Source: JAAXHH01 sp965248395 (lineage in GTDB: Bacteria; JAAXHH01). From it: DNA of 64,000 bases. The stretch spans positions 62,001 through 126,000 of the forward strand of contig OZ252103.1 of assembly GCA_965248395.1 (NCBI GenBank), read 5' to 3'. The notes beneath the pieces were generated by a model, which did no database searches, was not told where the DNA came from, and saw only the letters and a list, made by a program, of their open reading frames with translations. Positions 8,314 through 17,351 of this stretch are shown here, one piece after another. Each line of letters opens with the position of its first letter. Within the stretch, counting starts at the first letter, position 1. The translations under genes and the position numbers were made by a program.

Positions 8314-9738
8314 TCAAATTCCTTTGTTTTTCTTTTCCCAGTAGAAGTAGAAGGGAATGCCGGCGGCGACGATGGCCAGGCCGATGAGCGTGTTGTAGAT
8401 GAATTCCATGTTGGTGAGCAGCGACACCAGGTAACCGGTGATCACGGCGAGAAAAAGCAGGGGCGTTACCGGATAGCCCCATGCCCTGTAGGGCCTGTTC
8501 GCGTCGGGACGGGTATGGCGCAGTACGATGACCGATGCGATCGCGAGAATCGAAAAAGCATACGACGTGAATGAACCGTAGGAGATGATTTCCTCGTAAC
8601 TGGGCGTCAGGGCAATCAGGGCGGCCAGAATACCCTGGACGAGAATGGAGACGGCGGGAGTTCGGAATTTCGGGTGCACCCGGCTCAGCCCCTCGAAGAA
8701 CAGGCCGTCCCTGCTCATGGCGAAGAAGAGGCGGGGAGCTACAAGCATATGCACATTAACCCCTCCGAAGGTGGAACACATCACGCCCACCGAGATGAAG
8801 AGAGCGCCCCAGTCGCCCAGCAACACCCTCATCACGTCGGCCGCGATCCACGGCGAGGTCTGCACCTGCTCGAAAGGCAGGACGAGTATGTACACGAAGT
8901 TCGCCGCCATGTAGATCAGGATCACGAACAGGATGCCGGCGATGATCGACAGCGGGAGATTGCGCCGCGGGTTGCGCATCTCCCCCGCGACATAGCTGGA
9001 AAAGGTCCAGCCTTCGTAGGAGAACAGACCGGTGACCATGGCCGCGCCGAAAGCGCCCAGGGCGAAACCTCCCGCGGCCGCGCCTCCACCGCCCCAGAGC
9101 GGGGAGAAGTTAGCCATCGACCCCTTTTCAGCCATGAGCAGTCCCAGGAGGATCAGGCCGCCCAGGGCGGCGATCTTGATGAAGGTAAACAGGTTGGTGA
9201 CCCTGCCGCTCCATCGGACGCCGATCACGTTGATTGCCATCAGTACCAGCACGCAGGCCGAGGCGATCAGCGCCCTGGCGCCGGGGCTCAGGACGATCCC
9301 TGTCCCGGTGGCATCCGCGGTTAAGACGTTCACCACGCTGGCAAGGTAGCTGGCGAAAACGCTGGCGACAGCGGCGATGGAAACCGGCCACACGATCCAG
9401 AATGCGGACCAACCGTAGAAAAAGGTTATCCATCGCCGGCGGTAGGCTTCGCGGATGTAAATGTACTGGCCCCCGGTCCGGGGCAGCATGGCGCCCAGTT
9501 CGGCGATGCAGAGTCCGCCACAGAGTGCGAGCAGACCACACACCAGCCAGACGAGGAGGCTCATGCCCGGCGAGCCCACGTTGGAGGCGATGGCGCTTGG
9601 CGCCTGGAAGATGCCGGAACCGATAACCCCGCCCACGATGATGGTGGTGGCTTCGAGCGGGCCCAGCCCCCGTACCAGTCCTTCGTCTACGTTTTCGGCT
9701 GTCGATGCCACGGCGGGATTTACTTCCTTTTCATCCAA
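8314..9738 (-). CDS. APC-superfamily amino acid permease
   Basis: The 474-residue protein has about twelve hydrophobic helices. It carries the APC first-helix signature IIVGGVIGSGIFQAP and the helix-3 region ELGAMLPRTGGQYIYIREAY, both characteristic of LAT/YfnA-like amino acid exchangers and permeases. Substrate is undetermined. It is the first gene of a minus-strand run followed closely by the CorA-like gene and probably by the iron-type importer. A possible promoter lies about 50 bp upstream. Confidence 0.88.
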   Translation of the reverse strand: MDEKEVNPAVASTAENVDEGLVRGLGPLEATTIIVGGVIGSGIFQAPSAIASNVGSPGMSLLVWLVCGLLALCGGLCIAELGAMLPRTGGQYIYIREAYRRRWITFFYGWSAFWIVWPVSIAAVASVFASYLASVVNVLTADATGTGIVLSPGARALIASACVLVLMAINVIGVRWSGRVTNLFTFIKIAALGGLILLGLLMAEKGSMANFSPLWGGGGAAAGGFALGAFGAAMVTGLFSYEGWTFSSYVAGEMRNPRRNLPLSIIAGILFVILIYMAANFVYILVLPFEQVQTSPWIAADVMRVLLGDWGALFISVGVMCSTFGGVNVHMLVAPRLFFAMSRDGLFFEGLSRVHPKFRTPAVSILVQGILAALIALTPSYEEIISYGSFTSYAFSILAIASVIVLRHTRPDANRPYRAWGYPVTPLLFLAVITGYLVSLLTNMEFIYNTLIGLAIVAAGIPFYFYWEKKNKGI

Positions 9739-9785
9739 GCCTCACCTCGGCGGAAATGCCTGTGGATTCAAGCACAAACATGTGT

Positions 9786-9815
9786 AATATAACCGTACTC
9801 ACAGGTCAATAACAA
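9786..9815 (-). promoter_or_regulatory. Possible sigma70 promoter for the amino acid permease run
   Basis: On the minus strand TTGTTA (9815-9810) and TATATT (9791-9786) are 18 bp apart, ending about 48 bp before the permease ATG. The -35 match is weak. It is back to back with the stronger tRNA-Met promoter. Confidence 0.35.
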
Positions 9816-9839
9816 TCACATTTGAACCATGATATTGCC

Positions 9840-9868
9840 TTGACAGGATACCCGCCCGTGTCTATATT
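9840..9868 (+). promoter_or_regulatory. sigma70-type promoter of tRNA-Met
   Basis: A perfect TTGACA (9840-9845) and TATATT (9863-9868) are separated by exactly 17 bp. Transcription would start near 9875, ten bases before the tRNA. Confidence 0.8.
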
Positions 9869-9884
9869 GTGGAGTTCGATTCGA

Positions 9885-9958
9885 GGCGGCGTAGCTCAGT
9901 TGGTCAGAGCATCGGAATCATAATCCGAGTGTCCGGGGTTCGAATCCCTGCGCCGCTA
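9885..9958 (+). tRNA. tRNA-Met (CAT), elongator type
   Basis: A 74-nt cloverleaf: acceptor GGCGGCG pairs with CGCCGCT (G1-U72 wobble), followed by A73. The anticodon stem TCGGA/TCCGA encloses loop ATCATAA, giving anticodon CAT. The anticodon stem lacks the three G-C pairs of an initiator. The body resembles elongator tRNA-Met more than the lysidine-modified tRNA-Ile(CAT), but the gene lies directly upstream of tilS, so the Ile2 alternative should be kept in mind. CCA is not encoded. Confidence 0.9.
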
Positions 9959-9965
9959 TGTTTCA

Positions 9966-9995
9966 TGGCCTTTCTGCACTCGGAAGGCCATTTTT
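9966..9995 (+). terminator. Rho-independent terminator after tRNA-Met
   Basis: TGGCCTT (9966-9972) pairs with AAGGCCA (9984-9990) and is followed at once by TTTTT. It separates the tRNA from tilS. Confidence 0.8.
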
Positions 9996-10021
9996 GTTAT
10001 TCACCCTGATACTGACTTACC

Positions 10022-11416
10022 ATGCCGGAAACCGTTGAACATAAAGTCGAGGAGGCGGTCCTTCGCCACGGAATGATAAAGCCGGGCGACCGGGTGGTCG
10101 CAGCGGTTTCGGGCGGCGTGGACTCGGTGGTCCTCCTACACCTCCTTCACGGCCTGCGCGACCGGTGGAGCCTGACCTTGATGGCGGCCCATCTCGACCA
10201 TGGCCTTCGTGGTCAGGAAGGGGAAGAAGATGCCGTCTTCACCGCGGACTACGCCGAATCCCTGGGCCTTCCCTGCGTAGTGGAACGGGCGGACGTCGCC
10301 GACTATTGCCGGCAAAATGGCTGTTCCACCGAGCAATGGGCCCGCGAAGTGAGATATGGCTTCCTGCGGCGTGTGCTCCTGGAACATCACGCGGATTCCG
10401 TAGCGACGGGGCATTCGGCGGACGACCAGGCCGAGACGGTGCTGATGCGCCTGTTGCGCGGCAGCGGCAGTTCAGGCCTTTCCGCCATCCGGCCGGTCAG
10501 GGACGGATGGATCATACGACCGATGCTGGACGTCACCACTGGCGAGATCGCCGAGTATGCTCGAACGCATGGGCTGTCCTTCCGGTTCGACCGGACCAAC
10601 GCGGACCAGGAAGTTATTCGTAACAGGATCCGGCACCACCTGGTGCCCCTGTTGCAGAGGGAATACAATCCCCACATCGTTGAAGGCCTCGGACGGCTCG
10701 CCGACGTGATCCGGGAAGAAGCGGAGTACCTCGACGAACAGGCGCGGACTTTCCTCAAGCACCACATGCGCGGCACGGATGGCCGGATACTCCACCTGGG
10801 CATTGATGCCTGGCCGGACACGGCGACCGCGGTTCAGCGCGTCCTTGTCCGTCATCTCGTGCGCGTGGCGGGAGGCATCGAGGAGCACTTGAATTACGAC
10901 CAGGTGGAAGAAACGCGTGCGTGGATCTCAACGGGCGGCACCGGCCAGATCCATGAGCTGCCCGGTGAGATTCGCATGGAAAGACGTAAAAACGGACTGG
11001 TGGTATGTCGCGGTTCCAATATATCCTATTTGCTGGAACTCCAAACCCCGGGCCGTGTGGATGTACCCGGAACGAATCTTTCGATCATTGTCGAAGAATC
11101 CTCCGTGATCGATGCACCGGACGCGACCCCGGACCGGGCTGTTTTCGATGCGGAGGTTGTACCGCGGCGGTGGACCGTTCGGTCCCGCGAACCGGGTGAC
11201 CGCATGTCCCCCTACGGCCTGGAAGGACACAAGTCGTTGAAGAAGCTGTTCAACGAATGGGACGTGCCCAGGCTGTTGCGCAACCGCGTACCGGTCGTGA
11301 CCGACGGGACCCGCGTGCTGTGGGTGGCCGGTTACCGTCAGAGTACCGTGGGCCTGGTCACCGGAATGACCCGGCGTGTGATGGTCGCCGAACTGAAGTC
11401 CACCGACCCGGACTGA
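10022..11416 (+). CDS. tilS: tRNA(Ile)-lysidine synthase TilS
   Basis: The 464-residue enzyme converts C34 of tRNA-Ile(CAU) to lysidine using ATP and lysine. The N-type ATP pyrophosphatase P-loop SGGVDS is at 30-35. The segment GHSADDQAETVLMRLLRGSG and the later RNRIRHHLVPLL are both typical. The C-terminal half has the TilS substrate-binding and C-terminal domains (RSREPGDRMSPYGLEGHKSLKKLF). It starts the tilS-hpt-ftsH-folP string seen in many bacteria. Confidence 0.95.
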   Translation: MPETVEHKVEEAVLRHGMIKPGDRVVAAVSGGVDSVVLLHLLHGLRDRWSLTLMAAHLDHGLRGQEGEEDAVFTADYAESLGLPCVVERADVADYCRQNGCSTEQWAREVRYGFLRRVLLEHHADSVATGHSADDQAETVLMRLLRGSGSSGLSAIRPVRDGWIIRPMLDVTTGEIAEYARTHGLSFRFDRTNADQEVIRNRIRHHLVPLLQREYNPHIVEGLGRLADVIREEAEYLDEQARTFLKHHMRGTDGRILHLGIDAWPDTATAVQRVLVRHLVRVAGGIEEHLNYDQVEETRAWISTGGTGQIHELPGEIRMERRKNGLVVCRGSNISYLLELQTPGRVDVPGTNLSIIVEESSVIDAPDATPDRAVFDAEVVPRRWTVRSREPGDRMSPYGLEGHKSLKKLFNEWDVPRLLRNRVPVVTDGTRVLWVAGYRQSTVGLVTGMTRRVMVAELKSTDPD

Positions 11417-11469
11417 TGTCGTCCGATCCGGGGTGTTGTCGTCCAATACGCTCCTCATGGGATGAAACA

Positions 11470-11985
11470 ATGAAGATCCTCCTCACAGAAGAACAGATCG
11501 CGGAGAAGGTGCGACACCTGGCGGCGCGGCTGTCCAAGGACTACAAGGAGAAAAACCCGCTGCTCATCGGATGTCTCAAAGGGTGCGTGGTCTTCCTGGC
11601 CGACCTGATGAGAGAAATCACGGTGCCACACACCATCGACTTCGTACGTACCTCGACCTACGGCAAGGGGCAGACTTCGTCAGGTGTTATCCGGGCCGAT
11701 CTCTTCGATGTAAACGTCCACGGCCGCCACGCCCTGATCGTCGAGGACATCGTTGACACAGGGCTGACGCTGGGCTATCTTACGGAAGCGTTGACGAAGC
11801 AGGAGCCGCTGTCCTTGAAGGTATGCGCCCTGCTGGTCAAACCGGGGGCGTACCAGGCGCACACAGCGATCGATTACAAGGGATTCGACATACCGGGCGA
11901 TTTCGTCGTAGGGTATGGCCTCGACTGGGGCGAACGGTATCGCGACCTGCCTTTCGTCGCCGTGGCCGATGAACAGGATTCTTGA
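11470..11985 (+). CDS. hpt: Hypoxanthine phosphoribosyltransferase
   Basis: The 171-residue enzyme salvages hypoxanthine and guanine to IMP and GMP with PRPP. The PRPP-binding motif is LIVEDIVDTGLTL, with the substrate loop RTSTYGKG upstream and the purine-binding end FVVGYGLDW. The ATG at 11470 gives the usual N-terminus (KILLTEEQIAEKV); longer upstream in-frame starts overlap tilS and are not homologous. It lies between tilS and ftsH, its common position. Confidence 0.95.
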   Translation: MKILLTEEQIAEKVRHLAARLSKDYKEKNPLLIGCLKGCVVFLADLMREITVPHTIDFVRTSTYGKGQTSSGVIRADLFDVNVHGRHALIVEDIVDTGLTLGYLTEALTKQEPLSLKVCALLVKPGAYQAHTAIDYKGFDIPGDFVVGYGLDWGERYRDLPFVAVADEQDS

Positions 11986-12085
11986 GCGTGGGGGCATGTG
12001 AGCGCAGTACGGACTTGCATATCCTCACGCTTATTTCTTGGCTGGATCCGGTACCAGACCGGCCGTGTACTCTGGAAACCATGAT

Positions 12086-14068
12086 ATGACGGAAAGACGA
12101 CAGGGTAAAAACGGAACAAATGGCCAAAGGCCGGCCATGCCCCGCCCGGACCGCGGGAACCGGCAGTCCGCACCCCGCCGGACACGGACCATGGTGATGT
12201 GGGTGCTTCTGGCCTTGTTGTCGGTGGTGCTGGTGCAGTTTTTCAGCCGGAATCGTTCCGATGAGATGGAAATCGGCTACTCCGTTTTCAGAGACCACCT
12301 GGCCAATGGGAACGTCGGGAGCGTGACGATTCTTGAAAAAACCATTGTCGGTGAATTCAGAAACGGGATCAGTACGCCAACCGTTGGAGGCCAGGAATTC
12401 CTGGAGACGAGATTCAAGGTTGAGATTCCCTTTGAAGACACGGAACTGATCGATGAACTGGTGCGGCTTAACGTAACGATCACCGCCCGTCCGAAGTCCA
12501 CCCTTTGGTACACCCACCTGGTGACCTGGCTGCCGCTGTTCCTCATAATCGGCCTGTGGATATTCATCTTTCGCCAGATGCAAGGGGGCCAGAAGGGGCT
12601 CTTTTCCATGGGCAAGAGCCAGGCGAAGCTGACCGGAGAACGCGACGGGGAAAAGTTCAGCGAGGTGGCCGGAGTCGAGGAGGCGAAACGGGACCTCCAG
12701 GAAGTCGTGGAATTCCTCAAGAATCCGGACAAGTTCCGTCGATTCGGGGCGCGCCTGCCGAAAGGCGTTCTTCTGCTGGGACCGCCGGGTACGGGCAAGA
12801 CGCTGCTGGCCCGCGCGGTCGCGGGTGAAGCTGGCGTACCGTTCTTCACCATGAGCGGCGCTGATTTCATGGAAATGTTCGTGGGCGTCGGCGCCTCCAG
12901 GGTCCGGGACCTGTTCCGCCAGAGCAAGGACAACGCCCCCTGCATCATCTTCATCGACGAACTGGACGCCGTGGGTCGGCACCGGGGCGCGGGCCTGGGC
13001 GGCGGGCACGATGAACGGGAGCAGACGCTGAACCAGTTGCTCGTGGAAATGGACGGGTTCGAACCCAATAGCGGGGTCGTTCTGATCGCTGCCACGAACC
13101 GGCCCGACGTCCTGGATCCGGCACTGCTCCGGCCGGGGCGGTTCGACCGGCACATCACCGTGGACCGTCCGGACGTCAGTGGACGCGAACAGATCCTTCA
13201 GATCAAGGCGAAGGACAAACCCCTGGCGGAGACCGTCAACCTGAAGACGCTGGCCAGGCTTACACCGGGCATGTCGGGCGCGGACCTTGAAAACATCGTA
13301 AACGAAGCGGCCCTGCGCGCCGCGCGGGAAAACCATTCGAACATCACCATGGAGGATCTTGAACGCGCCAGGGACCGCATCGTCATGGGCTCTGAACACC
13401 AGTTAATCATGTCGGAAGAAGAGCGTAAAACGGTCGCCTACCACGAAAGCGGCCACGCCATGGCCGCCGCCCTGATCTCGGAGATCGACTCCCCGCACAG
13501 TGTAACAATCATCCCCAGAGGACAGGCGCTGGGCATCACCTACTCCATACCTGAAGAAGACCAGTACCTTTTTTCGGAAGCCTGGTGCCGCGGGCAGATC
13601 ACCTGTCTGCTCGCCGGACAGGTGGCGGAACGCATCGGGGTCGGAGACACGTTCAACGGGGTCGGCGACGACATCAAACGCGCCACGGAACTCGCGCGCC
13701 ACATGGTCTGCGGGTGGGGGATGGGAGAACTGGGTCCGCTTGCCCTGGGAAACCAGGATGGGGAAGTCTTCCTGGGACGGGAACTCACCCGGAAGCGTGA
13801 CTATAGCAATAAGACGGCCGTGATAGTCGACGAGGATATTCGAAGGATCATGGATTCCTGCAGGCAACGGGCGGAGACCATCCTGACGGAACGGGAAGCT
13901 ACGCTGCACAGGATAGCGGAGGCCCTGCTCGTGCACGAAACGCTGGACAGGGACCAGTTGGAACGGGTACTCGAAGGGAAACTGCTGGATCCACCGGTGA
14001 AGGAGGAAGAAACAGCGCCCGCCCCCACCCCGCTCTCGGAGCCACCGCTGGCCGCCCCTGGAGTCTGA
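12086..14068 (+). CDS. ftsH: ATP-dependent zinc metalloprotease FtsH
   Basis: The 660-residue inner-membrane protease degrades misfolded and regulatory proteins. From the N-terminus there is a basic disordered stretch, a first helix (about 36-53), a periplasmic domain, and a second helix (about 147-163). An AAA+ module follows with Walker A GPPGTGKT (232-239), Walker B IIFIDE (287-292) and the second region of homology (TNRPDVLDPALLRPGRFDR). The zinc site HESGH is at 453-457. I chose the ATG at 12086; an in-frame TTG at 12038 would add 16 residues. folP follows after 2 bp. Confidence 0.96.
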   Translation: MTERRQGKNGTNGQRPAMPRPDRGNRQSAPRRTRTMVMWVLLALLSVVLVQFFSRNRSDEMEIGYSVFRDHLANGNVGSVTILEKTIVGEFRNGISTPTVGGQEFLETRFKVEIPFEDTELIDELVRLNVTITARPKSTLWYTHLVTWLPLFLIIGLWIFIFRQMQGGQKGLFSMGKSQAKLTGERDGEKFSEVAGVEEAKRDLQEVVEFLKNPDKFRRFGARLPKGVLLLGPPGTGKTLLARAVAGEAGVPFFTMSGADFMEMFVGVGASRVRDLFRQSKDNAPCIIFIDELDAVGRHRGAGLGGGHDEREQTLNQLLVEMDGFEPNSGVVLIAATNRPDVLDPALLRPGRFDRHITVDRPDVSGREQILQIKAKDKPLAETVNLKTLARLTPGMSGADLENIVNEAALRAARENHSNITMEDLERARDRIVMGSEHQLIMSEEERKTVAYHESGHAMAAALISEIDSPHSVTIIPRGQALGITYSIPEEDQYLFSEAWCRGQITCLLAGQVAERIGVGDTFNGVGDDIKRATELARHMVCGWGMGELGPLALGNQDGEVFLGRELTRKRDYSNKTAVIVDEDIRRIMDSCRQRAETILTEREATLHRIAEALLVHETLDRDQLERVLEGKLLDPPVKEEETAPAPTPLSEPPLAAPGV

Positions 14069-14070
14069 TC

Positions 14071-14925
14071 GTGCATGATGAACTGGTCGTCGAGGACGCG
14101 GGGTTTCGGTTGGACTGTTCGAAGCGCACGGGAATCATGGGGATCCTGAACGTGACGCCGGATTCCTTCTACGACGGCGGCTGGTATCGGGATACGGAGA
14201 CCGCGGTCCGCCACGGCCTGCACATGGCCGGCGAAGGTGCGGATATCATCGATGTCGGCGGCGAATCCACCCGGCCTGGTGCGGAGGCTGTCGTTCTCGA
14301 GGAGGAACTCAAGCGGGTCATCCCCGTTATAGAAAAGTTGAACGACCGGATCGAACAGCCGGTGTCCATCGATACCCGGCGGGCCGAAGTCGCCCGCCAG
14401 GCGATACGCGCCGGCGCCCGGATGGTGAACGACGTAAGCGGCATGACCGCCGAGCCGGAAATGATGGAGGTAGTTGCCTCCGCCGGGGTGCCCGTGGTGA
14501 TCATGCATGCGGTGGGATCCCCGGCCGACATGCAGCAGAATCCCGGTTACAAAGATACAGTGGGCGAGATCATCGACTGGCTGGCTTCGCGTATCGACTA
14601 CGCCGTTGACAACGGTGTCCGGAGATCCAGCATCATCATCGATCCTGGCATTGGGTTCGGCAAACGGTTGAGCGACAACCTGCTCCTGATCCGGTCCCTG
14701 GCGTCCTTTCGAACGCTGAAACGCCCCATCCTGATCGGACCGTCGCGAAAGTCGTTCATCGGTCGCGTGCTCGACGTGGAGAAAAATGACCGGCTGGAAG
14801 GCACGGCGGCGGCGGTCGCACTGAGCGTCGCCAACGGCGCCGGCATCGTGCGGGTGCACGACGTCAGGGAGATGGGACGCGTGGTCCGCATGACCGACGC
14901 GATCTGCCGGGCACGGCAGGAATAA
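14071..14925 (+). CDS. folP: Dihydropteroate synthase
   Basis: The 284-residue TIM-barrel enzyme condenses p-aminobenzoate with the pterin diphosphate in folate synthesis. Diagnostic motifs are MGILNVTPDSFYDGG, DVGGESTRPGAE and SIDTRRAEVARQAI, with the GPSRKSFIG loop near the C-terminus. It starts with GTG two bases after the ftsH stop; GGAG inside the end of ftsH serves as ribosome binding site, so translation is probably coupled. Confidence 0.95.
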   Translation: MHDELVVEDAGFRLDCSKRTGIMGILNVTPDSFYDGGWYRDTETAVRHGLHMAGEGADIIDVGGESTRPGAEAVVLEEELKRVIPVIEKLNDRIEQPVSIDTRRAEVARQAIRAGARMVNDVSGMTAEPEMMEVVASAGVPVVIMHAVGSPADMQQNPGYKDTVGEIIDWLASRIDYAVDNGVRRSSIIIDPGIGFGKRLSDNLLLIRSLASFRTLKRPILIGPSRKSFIGRVLDVEKNDRLEGTAAAVALSVANGAGIVRVHDVREMGRVVRMTDAICRARQE

Positions 14926-14961
14926 CGCGCCCATCGAATACAGGCAATCTATCTAACCATC

Positions 14962-15879
14962 ATGAACATAAACATTGTATTCCTGGGTTCGGGAGGCGCC
15001 ATTCCGACCCTGACACGCAATTTACCCTCGGTAGCCGTCCAATGCGACGGCCGCGTGTTCCTGTTCGACTGCGGCGAGGGCACCCAGACACAGATGGTCC
15101 GGGCGAAACTGGCCATGAGCAAGATCGAGGGGATTTACATTTCCCATCTGCACGGCGATCACGTCATGGGGCTGCCCGGTCTATTGATGACCATGGGCCA
15201 GGTACCCAGGGAACGGACCCTGCACATATACGGACCGCCGGGCATCTCCGACTTCGTGGAAGGCAACCGGCGCTTCCTGGGCTACCAGTGCCCGTTTCCC
15301 GTGATCATCGCGGAAAACATGGGTGGACTGGTTTCGGAGGACGACAGGATCTTTATCGAGGCCGTCCCCGCGGACCACAGTTGTTTTACGCTGGCCTTCG
15401 CGTTCCAGGAAAGGGACCGTCCAGGCCAGTTCCGGGTCGAGGAGGCGAGGCGGCTGGGCATACCCCCGGGTCCGCTTTACGGCCGTCTACAGGCGGGCGA
15501 AACCGTCACGTTGCAGGATGGACAGGTGATCGAGCCCCGACAGGTACTGGGACCCATCCGGCGGGGACGGAAGATCGTGTATGCCACGGATACCCGACCG
15601 TGCGACCAGGTGGCGTCTCTGGCGCTCGAGGCGGATGTACTGATCCACGACGGGATGTTCAGTGACGAACTTCGGGCTCAAGCCCGTCAGAAGCACCACT
15701 CGACGGTCGTTCAGGCCGCCCGCATCGCGCGGCGCGCGAAAGTCGGCAGCCTGGTGCTGACCCACATCAGTTCCCGTTACTTGCAGGATGCGCCGCTGGC
15801 AGCCGAAGCGTGCAAGATCTTCCCCGCCTCCCGGGTCGCGCGGGACCTCCTGGAAATCAACGTACCCATGTACAAGTGA
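14962..15879 (+). CDS. rnz: Ribonuclease Z
   Basis: The 305-residue metallo-beta-lactamase endonuclease trims tRNA 3' ends. The zinc motif HLHGDHVMGLPG and the later DTRPC and HSTVVQAA segments fit the short bacterial RNase Z. An RNase Z is functionally sensible here because none of the tRNA genes in the window encodes CCA. The gene ends facing the rhodanese gene, 39 bp away. Confidence 0.93.
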   Translation: MNINIVFLGSGGAIPTLTRNLPSVAVQCDGRVFLFDCGEGTQTQMVRAKLAMSKIEGIYISHLHGDHVMGLPGLLMTMGQVPRERTLHIYGPPGISDFVEGNRRFLGYQCPFPVIIAENMGGLVSEDDRIFIEAVPADHSCFTLAFAFQERDRPGQFRVEEARRLGIPPGPLYGRLQAGETVTLQDGQVIEPRQVLGPIRRGRKIVYATDTRPCDQVASLALEADVLIHDGMFSDELRAQARQKHHSTVVQAARIARRAKVGSLVLTHISSRYLQDAPLAAEACKIFPASRVARDLLEINVPMYK

Positions 15880-15918
15880 TTTTGGCCGATCGTATCCCGG
15901 CAGGGCGTATCCGGCAAG

Positions 15919-17313
15919 TCAACTCGCAACTTCCCGCTGAACAGCTTCCCAGGCCGCGTAACCCCCGACCAGGTCCATGACTTCCACGATGCCGTGCCGC
16001 TTGAGGATGCTGGCCGCCATGGCGGAACGATAACCTCCGGCGCACTGTACGACCACCGTCGCGTCGATGGGGATTTCCTCCAGGCGCTCCTGCAGGTGAT
16101 TCAGTGGTACGTGGAGACTGGCCGGGATGTGCTTTTCCGCCCGTTCCCCTTCGGATCGGATGTCGAGGACCACGGGTGGTTTATCCAGTTCCAGGCGGTC
16201 CTTCAGCGTGGCCGCGGTGATGCGATTGGTCCGGCCGACCAGGTCCGGCCGGTCGGCCAGCGCGTGCATGCCGCCCTCGAGGTATCCCGCGATATGATCG
16301 AAGCCTATGCGGCCCAGCCGCACGGCCGATTCTTCCTCCGCGCCGGTCTCCGTGACCAGTATGATCGGCCGGTCGCGCCTTAGCAGGGTCCCCGCCCAGG
16401 TGGCATATTGCCCCCCGAGCCCGATATTGAAACTGTACACGAGGTGTGCGCCTTCGTAATCCGCGGCGTCCCTCGTATCCAGAACCTGTGCGCCGTCCTT
16501 CGCTCGCCTCAGTACCTCCTCAAGCGACAACGGGTTCAGGTTCCGGGTCAGCAGGTGATCCAGCGTATCGTGTTCCCGCGCGTTGAACTCCGCGTCATAG
16601 CTGAAGTACGACGGCGCATCCGGCTGATCCGTCGTGACAAGTCGAACAAAGGTCTCCCGGTCCATCGGCTGCAGGGCATAGTTGTACAGCTTCTGGGCGC
16701 CCATGGTGGAAACGGTGTCCGAACTCAGGTTCTTTCCGCACAACGACCCGGCGCCATGGGCGGGATAGACCAGCGTTTCGTCGACAGTGTTTGGAAGCAG
16801 TTTCCCGTGCAGGGAGTCGAAAAGCAGGTCGGCGAGGTCCGCGGCCTTCCAGCCTAGCGAGGCCCTGAGGTCGGGGCGGCCGACGTCGCCGATGAACAGG
16901 GTGTCTCCGGTCAGCGCGGCGAAAGGCACGGCCTCCTTCTCGGGATCAAACACCAGGATGCAAACGGATTCGGGGGAGTGCCCGGGTGTCTCGAGGAACT
17001 TCAGCCGGATCCCGCCCAGGTTCATGCTCTTTCCGTCCCTCATCGGCTCGAAGGCATAACCCGCCTCGGCCCTCGCGCCCAAGTGGATCAAGGCGCCGGT
17101 GCGGTCTCTCAGCTCCAGGTGCCCCGCGGCGAAGTCGGCATGGAAGTGTGTAAGGAACACATGGTCGATCTTCATATTCAGAGCGGCGGCCTCTTCCATG
17201 TACTGTTCAATGTCGCGTTGCGGATCCACGACGGCCGCGGCTCCCGTAGCCTCGTCACCCAGGAAATAGGACGCGTGGGCCAGGCATCCCAGGTAGTATT
17301 GCTTGAGTATCAT
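15919..17313 (-). CDS. MBL-fold persulfide dioxygenase-like protein with two rhodanese domains
   Basis: The 464-residue protein joins an ETHE1-like metallo-hydrolase (metal motif HFHADFAAGH, 56-65; AHGAGSLCG later) to two rhodanese domains. In the second the active-site loop CAGGYRS (C424) is intact. In the first the cysteine position reads VTETG, so that copy is probably structural. Expected role: glutathione persulfide oxidation or sulfur transfer in sulfide detoxification. The ATG at 17313 has AGGAG at ideal spacing. It lies 38 bp downstream of the peptide-binding protein gene, so may be the last gene of that operon. Confidence 0.9.
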   Translation of the reverse strand: MILKQYYLGCLAHASYFLGDEATGAAAVVDPQRDIEQYMEEAAALNMKIDHVFLTHFHADFAAGHLELRDRTGALIHLGARAEAGYAFEPMRDGKSMNLGGIRLKFLETPGHSPESVCILVFDPEKEAVPFAALTGDTLFIGDVGRPDLRASLGWKAADLADLLFDSLHGKLLPNTVDETLVYPAHGAGSLCGKNLSSDTVSTMGAQKLYNYALQPMDRETFVRLVTTDQPDAPSYFSYDAEFNAREHDTLDHLLTRNLNPLSLEEVLRRAKDGAQVLDTRDAADYEGAHLVYSFNIGLGGQYATWAGTLLRRDRPIILVTETGAEEESAVRLGRIGFDHIAGYLEGGMHALADRPDLVGRTNRITAATLKDRLELDKPPVVLDIRSEGERAEKHIPASLHVPLNHLQERLEEIPIDATVVVQCAGGYRSAMAASILKRHGIVEVMDLVGGYAAWEAVQREVAS

Positions 17314-17351
17314 GATCGACTCCTTCCGTTGCCACCCGGATCGCCGCGGTG

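Noticed and set aside
9885..9958. G1-U72 pair in tRNA-Met as an anomaly
   Set aside because: To my knowledge elongator tRNA-Met of Bacillus has the same end, so it is not unusual.
11837..13399. A 520-codon minus-strand open frame opposite ftsH and hpt
   Set aside because: Antisense to ftsH with all its motifs intact; no motifs of its own.
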